64,000 nucleotides of DNA from Cliona cf. orientalis. Lineage: Eukaryota > Porifera > Demospongiae > Clionaida > Clionaidae. The number at the start of each line of letters is the position of its first letter. The first letter of the stretch is position 1. The notes beneath the pieces were generated by a model. The model was not told the DNA's origin. It was given only the letters and a program-made list of their open reading frames with translations, and did not search any database. The position numbers and the translations under genes are program-made. Shown piece after piece: positions 45,866-57,759 of this stretch. Location: contig OZ005696.1 of assembly GCA_963930775.1 (NCBI GenBank), forward strand, positions 6,510,001-6,574,000, read 5' to 3'.

Positions 45866-47677
45866 ATGCAGGTAATAGTCTACTTAGTGCTAGCTTCAAT
45901 AGTTTATACCAAAGATGAAAATATAACTAAAAATCCAAATCCTGAACATCAGATTAGTAACATCAATGGACTACACAAAGGAAAGGAATTGGCCAAGCAA
46001 GTTGTTCTAGAATCTGATGCATTCACGGGCGAGCATGTCAAGATAAAGTCACCCCAAGGTTGTCAGCAAGACCTGGTCCAGCTAGATGCTTTGCAAAAGA
46101 GGATGTGTAAACATACACATCTATCTGGATTTGGTAACAGAGGAGCAATAATATGTCTGGACAATGTAACTTATGTGCTAGACTGCAATTGTGTGACATA
46201 CGATAGTGATAAATGCAATGTTCTACTAGGAGTATGCCCATATGGGTGTGGATTTACAATAAGCAAGTCGAGTTTGAGGGAGCCATTTTTTCATCATTTA
46301 CCAGAAAACTTAAGCGAATACAATTATGCGATATGTGGATGGCTCAACCGTGATGGTCCAATGTGTAGCAAGTGTAGAAAAGATTTCAGCCCCCAGGTGT
46401 ACTCATATGATCTGAAGTGTGTACCTTGTAAAAATAATCGATACAATTGGTTGAAGTTCACAGCTGTAGCTTTTATTCCACTCACCTTCTTTTACTTCAT
46501 TGTAATTCTGTTTAGAATCGATGCCACTAGTCCGTATCTCTATGGCTTCATTAATCTAAACCAAGCCCTGGCTTCACCCATAAGTTTACGAGGACTCATT
46601 TTAACCCTTAAAAGGGATTATTTACTTGGAGCAAGGATACTGGCAATCCCTTACGCCATATGGAACCTTGACTTTTTTCGATCCCTCCCACTGAATATTT
46701 GTCTTGACCTAACAACACTTCAAACATTAGCACTGGACTATGCCATAGCCATTTACCCACTCCTGCTAGTTGTAATCACCTATATAGTGATAGAGCTTCA
46801 TGCCAGAGGCTGTCGAGTGTTAGTTTGGTTGTCGAGGCCATTTCACAGATGCTGTGTACGATTCACTAGAGCTATGGATATCCAATCATCCATTGTCAAG
46901 TCCTTCGCTACTTTTCTGCTCCTCTCGTATGTGAAGCTACTCAATACAACATTGGATATTTTGATGCCCGTTCAACTTTATCAGGTTAGTCCAAACGAAG
47001 ATGGTTCTGGTTGGTATGTCTACTATGATGCCTCATACCACTATTTCAGCTATAATCATCTGCCATATGCCATAATGAGTGTCACCCTCTTCCTTATCTT
47101 CGGCCTTTGTCCATTAATTCTCCTCATTGTTTACCCAATGAGCTGCTTTCAAAGATATTGCTATGGAGCCAATAATTATGCACTACGTACATTTGTTGAT
47201 GCATTCCAAGGTCACTACAAGGATGGCACTGAACCTGGAACTCGTGACTGCCGCTGGTTTGCTGGAATCTACTTTCTTGGTCGAATTATGATATTGTATG
47301 TAATCTTCGGAGTTGTAAAGAATGCCGTATGCTATGCTCTTGTAGGATTCACTTTTATGAGCATTGGAATGCTGATTGTAATTCTACAACCATTTAAATC
47401 ATCCAAGGTCAACAACTATCATACGCTACTATTATTTTTCATTGCAATTTGTTGCTTTTCCACCACAACGATTGATCAAGCAGAAAGCAAAGCTCACTGG
47501 ATGATTAGGTTCCTGAAACCTTTAGTTGGGATTATCTACCTGTCACCCATACTGGCCATGATGGCCTATGCTATATGCAAATGCTATTGCAGGTGTCGAG
47601 TACTTTGGTTGAAAGTTCATCAAAGAAATCCAGAGCTGGAGAATTTATTGATTGTGAACAGAAATAGTGAAAATTAG
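45866..47677 (+). CDS. Cys-rich multi-pass membrane protein C
   Basis: An intact single-exon gene, 603 residues from ATG at 45866. The open frame extends upstream, but only from a TTG. It has a signal peptide (MQVIVYLVLASIVYT), a distinct N-terminal part (SNINGLHKGKELAKQVVLES) unlike genes A and B, then CVTYDSDKCNVLLGVCPYGC, GPMCSKCRKDFSPQVYSYDL and the same multi-pass core as gene A, almost identical over its last 430 residues. The difference between a variable N-terminus and a constant core suggests domain exchange or gene conversion between paralogues. It is head-to-head with the pseudogene at 43100-45200. Confidence 0.8.
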   Translation: MQVIVYLVLASIVYTKDENITKNPNPEHQISNINGLHKGKELAKQVVLESDAFTGEHVKIKSPQGCQQDLVQLDALQKRMCKHTHLSGFGNRGAIICLDNVTYVLDCNCVTYDSDKCNVLLGVCPYGCGFTISKSSLREPFFHHLPENLSEYNYAICGWLNRDGPMCSKCRKDFSPQVYSYDLKCVPCKNNRYNWLKFTAVAFIPLTFFYFIVILFRIDATSPYLYGFINLNQALASPISLRGLILTLKRDYLLGARILAIPYAIWNLDFFRSLPLNICLDLTTLQTLALDYAIAIYPLLLVVITYIVIELHARGCRVLVWLSRPFHRCCVRFTRAMDIQSSIVKSFATFLLLSYVKLLNTTLDILMPVQLYQVSPNEDGSGWYVYYDASYHYFSYNHLPYAIMSVTLFLIFGLCPLILLIVYPMSCFQRYCYGANNYALRTFVDAFQGHYKDGTEPGTRDCRWFAGIYFLGRIMILYVIFGVVKNAVCYALVGFTFMSIGMLIVILQPFKSSKVNNYHTLLLFFIAICCFSTTTIDQAESKAHWMIRFLKPLVGIIYLSPILAMMAYAICKCYCRCRVLWLKVHQRNPELENLLIVNRNSEN

Positions 47678-48059
47678 CCGAGTCTATAGATGAGTAGAGC
47701 TGTAGTAGATCGAATCATACATACAAAAGTAAAGTTGACAATTATTATAGCTACAGTAGCTATAATAATAATATGGATGTAGTATACGTATGTACACAAC
47801 AATAATATTATTAGGAAAGCTCTTTTAATGACTCTCATGCATACATGGTGTTATTTTTTTTTACCTGTAATAATATGTTATGAAAAACTTGTAATATGTT
47901 ATGATCATAGTAATAATATTATGATGATTCAGCATAAAGTATGACATTGCATTATTATCATTATGCACAATGACAATAATAATATTAATTGCCACATGTA
48001 TATAGGAATTTGCATAAGAACTCTAAGTAAATTCAAGAGTCAGTATAAATTATTATGCT
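47678..48059. other. AT-rich spacer
   Basis: Dominated by AATAATATTATT-type short palindromes. No gene recognised. Confidence 0.5.
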
Positions 48060-49502
48060 ACAGTAGGATTGTGCTTATTATGCATGTGGCTATTCAGAAT
48101 CTTTATTGATAGCTTGTCAATGATAGCATTTCCTATTTCTATTGTAGATCAGCAAACATCAAGTTTTACGACATCTTCTGCAGAATTTATATGTGGCATA
48201 AAGTATATATTACAGCCAGTACAGCTAGGGGACACATAAAAAATTCCAACCAGTGGTACCACTTTCTTGATCATCCAACGAGCATTGTTTTCTGCTTTAA
48301 CAATTATAATAGTATTATAACCATAAAGCAAACAGTTGACGTGATAAATGGTAATAATGTGTGATACGTATTGACTATTAATAATTGTTGATTTAAATGG
48401 CTGTAAGAGTATGATCAGCATTCCAATAGCCATGAAAGAGAATCCAACAAAAGTGTATAGAATATACCATACTTTACTGCTCCAAAGATAACATAGACTC
48501 AAGGATCATATAATTCGACCTAAGAAGTATATAGATTCCAGCAAACCAGTGGCAGTCACGAGTTCCAGGTTCAGTGCCATCCTTGTAGTTACCTTGGAAT
48601 GCATCAACAAGCGTACGTAGTGCATAATTGTTTGCTCTAATATATCTTTGAAAGCAGAGCATTGGGTAGACTATGAGAAGAGTTATTGGACAAAGGCTGA
48701 ATACAAAAAAAAGTAAACTGCTGTTTAGAGCATACAGTAGGTGATCTTTGCTAAAGTAGTGATATGAGGCGTCATAGTAGACAAACCAACTGTCAGTATG
48801 TCCAGGTATCTTTGAATTAATGTGATAGAGTTTGACTGGGAGAAGGATGTCTAATGTTGCATTGAGTACACTCGACAGCCTCTGACATGAAGCTCTATCA
48901 CTATGTAGGTGATTATGCATATGACCAGTAGGAGTGGGTAAATGGCTATGGCATAGTCCTGTGCTAACATCTGAAGTGTTGTTAAATCAATTAAGGTAAA
49001 TATTCAGTGGGACCTAGGGAGCGAAAAAAGTCAAGGTGTAAGGGATTGCGAGTATGTATATATATATAGCCTTGCTCCAAGACTTAGTAGGTAGTATCCT
49101 TCAAGGGTCAGAAAGAGTCCTTGTAAACTTATGCCACCTGGCTTCAGCTCAAAGGTTTTCACCTCACCCTGCACCTCATAATTTTATTTCAACAGACTTC
49201 CTCGTCTCTGGAATTCATTACCTCCTATTGATCTGAACTTATCTTTCGCAACAATCAGAAAGCAACTAATAGACATTTTTTGGAAATCCTTTCTCGCCAA
49301 ATTTAATTCTGACAATACTTGCACCTATTACTTCGCATGTCCTTGCTCGAGGTGTTTCTCCCAGCCAAAGTTCTTCCTTCATCTGATGTATACTATATAC
49401 ACAACTTAGTCTAACAATCACCAAACTAATTTTTTATTATATTCTGTACATGTCAGGCTGTTACAACCCCGTAACAGACCCTCAGCTATGGAAGCTGTAA
49501 AG

Positions 49503-49534
<32 letters not shown>

Positions 49535-50230
49535 TAATAATGCTTTGCAAAGTATAACACAAGGCCCAAACTCTCCAAATTATTCTCCCTATGTGTGTGT
49601 TTGTGAACCAGTTATCACTTAGGTGGATTACTGTATGATAACTTATTCTCACAAGAGTGCTGCAGAAGTCTGGATCAATAGACTCCAAATCCGTGAAGCC
49701 AGGGCTGGCTACACATTGGACCATTTCGATTCAGCCATACACAAATTTTAAGATTGTATTCACTATAATATCATTAATTTTTATGGCATTTGATGACAAA
49801 TTTGCTGGCTCCAACTAGCATAGTAATATTATATCGTATCAGTTACACTAATATGGATACTGCACTCTTCAATATTGTACGTCATAATTATAGTTACAGT
49901 TTCATATAGAAACTTTACAAATAACTTGTCATGATTATATATTCATGAAGTAACACGGTATCTTCCTGATAGGTTTGATTTGAAGATGATATTGTTTGGA
50001 CAATGTTCTGCTTGATACTATTCAGATATATAGCTAAGAGCACCTTCGTTGGCCAGTTCATAGTCCTTGCATGGCAGGGAGATCCCTCCAGTCCAACACC
50101 TGTGATCTTCAATTTCATTCCCAGGGTCAACATAGATGACCAAAACTCTTATTATTGTACACAATGAATTTAGCAGAATCACACTGATAATAAATTATAA
50201 AATATTAACGTTGTAGAGATCGATCATCAT
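48060..50230 (-). pseudogene. Decayed membrane-family gene with LINE insertion
   Basis: Minus-strand relative of gene B: N-terminal block near 50080, CxxC region near 49710, core near 48900-48500 (SFVYYDASYHYF-like, GNYKDGTEPGTRDCHWFAGI), C-terminus near 48180. Multiple stops. About 220 bp corresponding to 31426-31650 is missing and replaced by a LINE fragment and unknown DNA (49134-49705). It is head-to-head with gene D. Confidence 0.8.
49134..49540 (+). mobile_element. 5'-truncated non-LTR retrotransposon 3' end
   Basis: A plus-strand frame at 49194-49409 encodes LPRLWNSLPPIDLNLSFATI, then LIDIFWKSFLAKF and a C-terminal CTYYFACPCSRC, the typical end of LINE reverse-transcriptase ORFs. After the stop the element ends in a (TAA)n tail (49507-49540), the 3' tail type seen in several LINE clades. 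A frameshift separates an upstream piece (49150-49190). Confidence 0.75.
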
Positions 50231-50894
50231 TGTTGATTCTCAATGATCATGACAGCTGTACTGAAATTCTAATTGACTAAGAGATCTTGCTGCAGTATGC
50301 AGCTACGTAGATCAAGTACCCATGCATGTGTATAGTACAGGATCAGCAGAACTATTTATTTTATGCCTAACGAATAGTTTCACTGTTCAACAAACTAGGT
50401 TGCTAGGTTAGAACGGTTGTTGCTATATGATGTAGACTATGGTGCGCGTGACTTTTAGCCAATCAGGTGGGATGATAGTTATAGCACGGTTGCCAGGGAT
50501 TTATGGCGACGTAAACCGCCCTCGGACTCGGGTTGGTTTACTGCCATAAATCCCTGGCCCCGTGCTATAACTATAACATGTATACCGAGCAATGATCTTT
50601 TATGGCAGAAACGAACCTAAAAAAAACAATTAATTTTGATTACAATTGAGCTGAAAATTAGTCAATTAAGCAAGCAATCATGTATATACTTTCACCATCA
50701 AAAGCACGACAGCTGCTAGCCATAGATCATGCATATTAATTCCATGGTGTGTACATTTGTATTGACCTTTGGGGTGCTGCATGGCTTAGCTTTGGGGCTA
50801 CTGGACGAATGCCTTGGTACTAATAATATAGGAAATCTCAACAGCCTCGGAGTTTACAATGGGGTGACTGGCCTATAATAATAATAATAATGAA

Positions 50895-51225
50895 ATTGGT
50901 GGCAGAGAAACTGGGGGGGGGGGGGGGGGGGGGGGGGGGGGAGGCAAGGGGAGGCTGAGACCCCTCAGATTTCCAAATGTCTATAGTTTTATTATATTTT
51001 TAGTCTACGCTATAAATGGCATCACAGGCCACTAGCTAACATTGGTTAGATACTCAGTAGATGAGATATAATACTAATTGGGTCCAAAACAATTTAGAAA
51101 TGTTTTCAGAGAGTCTAAATTTCTAAAGTTTCGAGTCTGGGAGAGCACGCCCAAGACCTCCCCTAGTAGGTGGCCATGGGCTAAAGCCTATATGGCATAC
51201 ATGCAATGGTCATCGCTCTTGAATC
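50895..51225. repeat. G-rich insertion in duplicated spacer
   Basis: Absent from the matching spacer at 32340-32880. Starts near a run of 29 G (50913-50941) and ends near GGTCATCGCTC. Probably an inserted repeat; its class is unknown. Confidence 0.55.
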
Positions 51226-51885
51226 TTTAAGGGTATAATTCATGGTTTGAATGTAAGGATGCATGCATATTAGCTACGGGCTTATTGATTTTTTAAGGTG
51301 TTTGAATTATTTGGTACCACTGGGCCAGTCATAAAACGTGTTGACATAAGGGCTTTGAAAATAGCTATCACTGTGCTTGTCACACCAGAGGTCTTTAATA
51401 TCATCGGACCAGTTGAATTTTTAAGTCATGAAGAATGCTGTATGCTATACACTAGTTGGGTAACAGCTTGCATAATAATAATATTACTATAGTCCTGTTG
51501 ATCAGTTGTTGCTACTTACTTATAACAGTCCTATACCTTGTGACATTGTGTGTTTATGAAACTGCATATATAAACATGCCGATGGTAACGAATTTACACA
51601 AGCCATTTAAGTTAAAAAGAAACTTTGTGACATGACAATCATGATACCGTCAGGGCCAATAGCATCAACAACTAGCAAAAACACAGAATCTCTAAGTAAA
51701 TCAGCTTGAAGAGGAGAAGCAGCAGACAGAATTGTATGTATAGCTATAATAATTATTATAGTACTTACATAAAGTTGTGGTAAATAAATGTAGAATGTAC
51801 ACATATATATTTGGCTAGCCTCGTCCCTGGGAATTGGATCTTTGCAATTCAGTATAAGAATCAAAGAATTTTTGTGGCTAAAAAC

Positions 51886-52830
51886 ATGCAGGTAATAATC
51901 TACATAGTGCTTAGCCTAGCTTTAATATCAATAGTTTATACCAAAGTTGAAAATGAAAGTAGTAAAGGTCCCGAAGATCAGATTGGTAACATTAACGGAC
52001 AACACAAAGACACTGTCAGTGAATTGGCCAAGCAAAGTGTTCTAGAATCTGATGCATTCACGGGCGAGCATATCAGCACAAAGTCACCCCAAAGTTGTCA
52101 GCAAGACCAGCTAGATGCTATGCAAAAGAGGATGTGTAACCGTTCACATCTAGCTGGATTTGGTAACAGAGGAGCAATAAGTTGCATTGATAATGTAATT
52201 TCTGTTCTAGACTGCAATTGTGTGACATACGATAGTAATAAATGCAGTGTTCTACTTGGAGCATGCCCATACGGGTGTGGGTTCAAACCTAAAAGATGGA
52301 GAAGGCAGGCATTCCATCCTTTGACACACAACTTAAGTGATAATACAACTAATGATATGTGTGGGCGGCTCAACCGTGATGGTCCAATGTGTAGCAAATG
52401 TAAGACTGGCTTCAGCCCCCTGGTCTACTCATACGATTTAAAGTGTATCGCATGTACTGTAACAGATAATCACTACAACTGGTTGAAATTTGTAGCCGCA
52501 GCTTTGATTCCACTCACCTTTTTTTATTTTGTGGTGCTTCTGTTCCGAATCGATGCCACTAGTCCGTATCTCTATGGCTTTATTACTTTCAATCAAGCGC
52601 TGGCTTCACCTCTTAGTTTGCGAGCAATGTTATTAACCATAAAAAGAAATACTTTACTGGCAGGAAGGTTAATAGCAATCCCTTACACCATATGGAACCT
52701 TGACTTTTTTCGATCCCTCCCACTGAATATTTGCCTTGATTTAACAACACTTCAGACGTTAGCACTGGACTATGCCATAGCCATTTACCCACTCTTGCTG
52801 GTCGTAATCACCTACATAGTGATAGAGCTT
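51886..52830 (+). CDS. Membrane protein D, 5' half
   Basis: From ATG at 51886 (signal peptide MQVIIYIVLSLALISIVYT), 315 codons without interruption: SNINGQHK-like N-terminus as in gene C, CVTYDSNKCSVLLGACPYGC, GPMCSKCKTGFSPLVYSYDL, the first spans, FFRSLPLNICLDLTTLQTLA, and a last host residue block YIVIEL. At 52831 the sequence switches to the left end of a retrotransposon; genes A and C continue there with HARGC, which is found at 59895. Together the halves give about 596 residues, close to gene C at 603. Confidence 0.85.
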
Positions 52831-53298
52831 AACACTCCTTACAGGGTTTAACAATAGCAGCTGCCACACCATGCACTAAGTCTTATGTCTTACTCTACTG
52901 CTTCCCCAAAAGGGGAATGAGTGGTTGGTAGTACTGCAGGAGCCACTCCCCCATTAGTGCCAAACAGCAATGGGGCCGCACGGCCCCAGCAAATAATAAA
53001 GCAGCCAAAATACAGCCAATACAGATAATACAGCCAATACAGCTAATACAGCCAATACAGCCAATACAGCCAATACAGATAATACAGCCAATACAGCTAA
53101 TACAGCCAATACAGATAATACAGCCAATACAGCCAATACAGCCAATACACAATATTATTGATATTCAGCACATTGCCAGCCAGCAACATAACATTGTACT
53201 GCTTACAGGAACCCGTTTGCATGAGCATTCATGAAGGCAATCATATAGATACAGCTATGCTTGCATAGAACTGGGAGTGTATGTCAGCGACATCCCCA
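52831..53298 (-). repeat. Split direct repeat B2 (outer)
   Basis: Begins AACACTCCTTACAGGG and matches 53728-54222 over its whole length. Contains a 9 bp tandem array (CAGCCAATA with CAGATAATA and CAGCTAATA variants) at about 53002-53152, which is 27 bp shorter than in the other copy. Confidence 0.85.
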
Positions 53299-53454
53299 GA
53301 GTGGCCAAGAGAAAAAAAATAAATAAATAAATAAAATTAATAAAAAGAATGGGGGAGTGAGTGCAATGCCCCTGCAGTTGTCACGCCCGAAGGCGGAGAA
53401 TAAGAAACATAAATCAGAAACGACATAAAAAAAAATAAAATACTAGTGTATACT

Positions 53455-53520
53455 ACATATCAACTCACCTGTGTCCAGGTCCTAGTACATATCAACTCAC
53501 CTGTGTCCAGGTCCTAGTAA
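53455..53520. repeat. 32 bp tandem duplication
   Basis: Two adjacent copies of a unit containing ATCAACTCACCTGTGTCC, within the segment between B2 and A2 of the retrotransposon. Confidence 0.85.
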
Positions 53521-53548
53521 TCATGAGATCATGGGTGGGTGGGCTGGG

Positions 53549-53727
53549 GAAGAAGACTCAAAAATTCACTCACTGCACAGTAACTCAGTCAGTAGTAGCA
53601 CGAGGCAGTTATGATGCCACGCATGCGCAGCAGTCCTTGACTAACTCCACCTAGTTACCGCCTACCACGGGGAGTGGCCCCTTCCAGTACGTGTTAACTG
53701 TATCTAAAGATGCTTTAAATACTATTT
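53549..53727 (-). repeat. Split direct repeat A2
   Basis: 179 bp matching 59716-59894 at a constant offset of 6,167 bp. Ends GATGCTTTAAATACTATTT directly against the start of the next repeat. Confidence 0.9.
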
Positions 53728-54222
53728 AACACTCCTTACAGGGTTTAACAATAGCAGCTGCCACACCATGCACTAAGTCTTATGTCTTACTCTACTGCTT
53801 CCCCAAAAGGGGAATGAGTGGTTGGTAGTACTGCAGGAGCCACTCCCCCATTAGTGCCAAACAGCAATGGGGCCGCACGGCCCCAGCAAATAATAAAGCA
53901 GCCAAAATACAGCCAATACAGATAATACAGCCAATACAGCTAATACAGCCAATACAGCCAATACAGCCAATACAGATAATACAGCCAATACAGCTAATAC
54001 AGCCAATACAGCCAATACAGATAATACAGCCAATACAGCTAATACAGCCAATACAGCCAATACAGCCAATACACAATATTATTGATATTCAGCACATTGC
54101 CAGCCAGCAACATAACATTGTACTGCTTACAGGAACCCGTTTGCATGAGCATTCATGAAGGCAATCATATAGATACAGCTATGCTTGCATAGAACTGGGA
54201 GTGTATGTCAGCGACATCCCCA
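53728..54222 (-). repeat. Split direct repeat B1 (inner)
   Basis: Inner copy of the repeat at 52831-53298. Its 9 bp array (about 53899-54075) has three more units than the outer copy. Similarity stops at GCGACATCCCCA. Confidence 0.85.
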
Positions 54223-54239
54223 AAGTGTAGTATACACTA

Positions 54240-54860
54240 CACTCCCAGATGACATAAGAGTACTAAAGAATACAGTATGACTTACTGAGTACCTCAATAT
54301 GGATCACGTATTAACATAATATCATAAAAGAACAAATAAACCAAAAGAGACGCTAGTAGACAGAATAGCATATATGTACGTGAATGAACTCCCCTGATCA
54401 CATGAACCCGAAAAAAAAAAAAAAAAAAAAAAAACAACCCAAGCAAGATGCTACCCAAAGCATGGTTTTGTCGAAGGACAATTGATCTTTTGACCACAGG
54501 GCGTGAATCCCCTCGAGCAGGTGTGGTGTGATAGGGAGACGCTTTGATTTACTGGGACCAGGTGATGTCCTCTGAATTCCCTTCAACACATAACTGAGCC
54601 GAGGAGAACTCCCTGCAGGCTATGGTAGACCAGCTCATATGTGGAAAAAATCTGACAGCGCAGAGGTAAGACTGGACAGTTTATGGACTTTCTGACTGAG
54701 AAAGGTGAGCAGCGAAAGCAGTTTATGACACCTCGCTTGCTGGTAGGGGTGTTATGTGGTACTGGTTGCAGACTTATGTACTGCCTCCACTCTGAATCGT
54801 AGACTGCTCTTGTTGCTGGGGAGATACCCCCGTCAAAGAGCGTCTGAACAAGCTTGTCCA
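54240..54860 (-). pseudogene. Tyrosine recombinase remnant
   Basis: Minus-strand pieces: an N-terminal core-binding-like segment (GGISPATRAVYDSEWRQYI near 54800), and the start of the catalytic region with RLPITPHLLEGIHALW and MLWVASCLGCFF near 54560-54430. The latter resembles the LPIT...MLWAA motif of DIRS/Ngaro recombinases. It is interrupted by frameshifts and an A/T homopolymer at 54411-54434. The catalytic Arg-His-Arg-Tyr set could not be followed. Confidence 0.65.
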
Positions 54861-55830
54861 GGAGTCTGGCCTGCTGTGAACTAGCAGGTCCAATATTGCT
54901 GATGGAATGAGGAACTGTTGGCCCTGTGGTACAGCAGAGTTAAGGCGTAACATGTTGTTGCGAGATAATGCATCACCCGCTGCATTTTGGATGCCTGGGA
55001 CCTGGGTTGCGCAAAACTGGAATCTGAAATAGGCGGCGTAAATGACAAACAGAGCAGAAAATGCATCAGCAGTTGATCCTGTGATGTCCGGAACTTGAGT
55101 AGCTCGATTACAGCCATATTATCACATCTGCAACAACTCCGTTGTTGGCTCCAGCGGGAGCCCCAGATAGCGGCCGCAACAACCATTGGAGGGAGCTCCT
55201 CAGCCGTAAAGTGGATTGGCTGCCAGTCTTCTGGCCATGTGATTTGGAACCACTGGTGGGTAGAAGTGACTGGAAAGAATGATGTTCCATTCCAATCCTG
55301 CAAGAATGCCTGCCATCACAACAAGTCAGTCCGGGCGCCAAGGTTGAGAGAGATGTAGTGGCAGGGAGCTCGGCCATGTGATAGAATTGGGAACAGTTGA
55401 TGGAGAAAAACACGACCCTGAGGGGTTACAGTGGCCGCATGGGATAAGTGGCCTAGAAGAGACTCGAGATCCCTTTGTATGCATGCATGCTTACATGAAT
55501 GCCCATTGCTGTATTGCATGTTGGAGGCGCGTGAGCTGGTCACCTGGGAGGTGTAGCTCGAACGTACTCGCGTTGACCAATATCCCCAAGAAAGTTAGTG
55601 CTGTGGACGGGTCTCCATGTAGCGGTAGTGGTCCTGATACTAAATTGCGGACGGGAGGGGTAGTGCCAATGCTGGGTGAGTGTGTGGACCTGTGGCCAGA
55701 AAAGGACGGTGGTGCAGCAGGGGAAGTGGTAAAATACACAGTGCGCGCAGTAAATACCCCAATGTAATAGCATACAATACAACATGGTAAGCTGCCATAA
55801 GGCACCCAGGTACACATACGCATGCAACAG
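54861..55830 (-). pseudogene. Reverse transcriptase / RNase H remnant
   Basis: Minus-strand fragments in adjacent frames. The RT end is LTFLGILVNASTFELHLPGD (near 55600). The connection is DLESLLGHLSHAATVTPQGR and ISLNLGARTDLLWWQAF (near 55400). The RNase H-like region is HFTAEELPPMVVAAAIWGSR then CRCDNMAVIELL (near 55150). These are the typical blocks of DIRS-order elements. At least three frame changes; not functional. Confidence 0.75.
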
Positions 55831-55949
55831 ACATTCTGCACTAAAGGCTGCACCATGCCACAGTAATTGAGAAAGAAGCCTATCACAAATTAATTGTGTA
55901 TGAGTAGATATGCAGCGTAGAAATAAGATGCTAAGTCCTGACGTATACT

Positions 55950-57750
55950 GTTTATGCAGCAACGAAATTGCATGGGGTCATAATCAACGAAGCCGGGTGA
56001 AATGCGAATAGCCACAAACACAAAAAAAAGCAAAATGGGGAGTAAATGCACGCAGTAAACATACAACCAATACAAAGTTATGCAGCAATGAAATCGCATG
56101 GGGTCACAATCAACAAAGCCAGGTAAAATGCAAGCGAACAGCCACACACACAGGCAAAGCAAAATGGGGAGTAAATGCACGCATGCAGCAATGATGCAAT
56201 CAATACAAATTTTATGCGGCAATGAAATCGCATGGGGTCATAATCAATAAAGCCAGGTAAAATGCAAGCGAACAGCCACATACGCAGGCAAAGCAAAATG
56301 GGGAGTAAATGCACGCAGCAATGATGCACTCAATACAAATTTTATGCGGCAATGAAATCGCATGGGGTCATAATCAACAAAGCCAGGTAAAATGCAAGCG
56401 AACAGCCACATACACAGGCAGAGCAAAATGGGAAGTAAATGCATGCAGCAATGATGCAATCAATACAAATTTTATGCAGCAATGAAATTGCATGGGGTCA
56501 TAATCAACAAAGCCAGGTAAAATGCAAGCGAACAGCCACACACACAAAAAGCAAAATGGGGAGTAGAGGCACGCAGCAATGATACAACCAATACAAATTT
56601 ATGCAGCAATGAAATTGCATTGGGTCATAATCAACCAAGCCAGGTAAAATGCAAACAGCCACCCACACAAAAAAAAAACAAAAAAAACAGCAGAACGGGG
56701 AATAAATGCAAGCAGCAATGATATAAATTTATGCAGCAATGACAGTGCATTGGGTCATAATCAACCAAGCCAGGTAAAATGCAAACAGCCACCCACACAA
56801 AAAAAAAAAAACAGCAGAACGGGGAATAAACGCAAGCCGCAATGATATAAATTTATGCAGCAATGACAGTGCATGGGGTCATAATGAACCCAGTCCGGTA
56901 AAATGCAAACAGCCACACACACAGCAAAAGCAAATGGGGGGTAAATGCACGCAGCAATGATACAACTAATACAAATTTATGCAGCATTGAAATTGCATGG
57001 GGTCATAGTCAACAAAACCAGGTAAAATGCGAACAGCCACACACACAAAGCAAATGGGGAGTAGATGCACGCAGCAGTGATACAACCAATATAAATTTTA
57101 TGCAGCAGTGAAATTGCACTGGGTCATCATCAACCAAGCCAGGTAACTTGCAAATAGCCACACACACACACACAAAAAAAAAAACAACAAAAAAACAAAA
57201 AAACAAAAAAACAAAACAGAACGGGGAATAAATGCAAGCAGCAAAGATACAAATTTATGCAGCAAGGACATTGCGTGGGGTCATAATGAACCAAGTTACG
57301 TAAAATGCGAACAGCCACACACGCAGCAAAAGCAAAATGGGGAGTAAATGCCCGCAGCAGTGATACAACTAATACAAATTTATGCAGCATGAAATTGCAT
57401 GGGGTCATAATCAACAAAGCCAGGTAAAATGCGAACAGCTACACACACAGCAAAAGCAACATGGGGAGTAAATGCCTGCAGCAATGATCCAACTAATGCG
57501 AATTTATGCAGCATTGAAATTGCATAGGGTCATACTCAACCACGCCAGGTAAATGCAAACAGCCACACACACAAAAACAGCAGAACGGGGAGTAAATGCA
57601 AGCAGCAATAATACAACTAATACAACTTTATGCTGCATTGAAAATTGCATGGGGTCGTAAACAACTAAGCCAGGTAACATGCAAACAGCCACACACACCG
57701 CCAAAAAAAGGAAGCAAAATGAGGAGGAAATGCACGCAGCGGCGATACAA
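55950..57750. repeat. Satellite array, about 128 bp x 14
   Basis: Units recur every 122-156 bp with the landmark GCATGGGGTCATAATCAAC, then CCAGGTAAAATGC, AACAGCCACACACAC, a variable A-rich stretch and GGGGAGTAAATGC. There are about 14 copies between the RT remnant and gag-like region of the retrotransposon. Long open frames across it are repeat translations. Confidence 0.85.
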
Positions 57751-57759
57751 CCAATACTA

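Noticed and set aside
52895-53152. Open frames giving repeated Ile-Gly-Cys or Ala-Val-Leu peptides (also 53792-54076)
   Set aside because: They are translations of the 9 bp CAGCCAATA array in the retrotransposon repeats, not genes.
55890-57704. Several minus-strand hydrophobic open frames resembling small membrane proteins
   Set aside because: All fall in the 128 bp satellite and repeat with its period.
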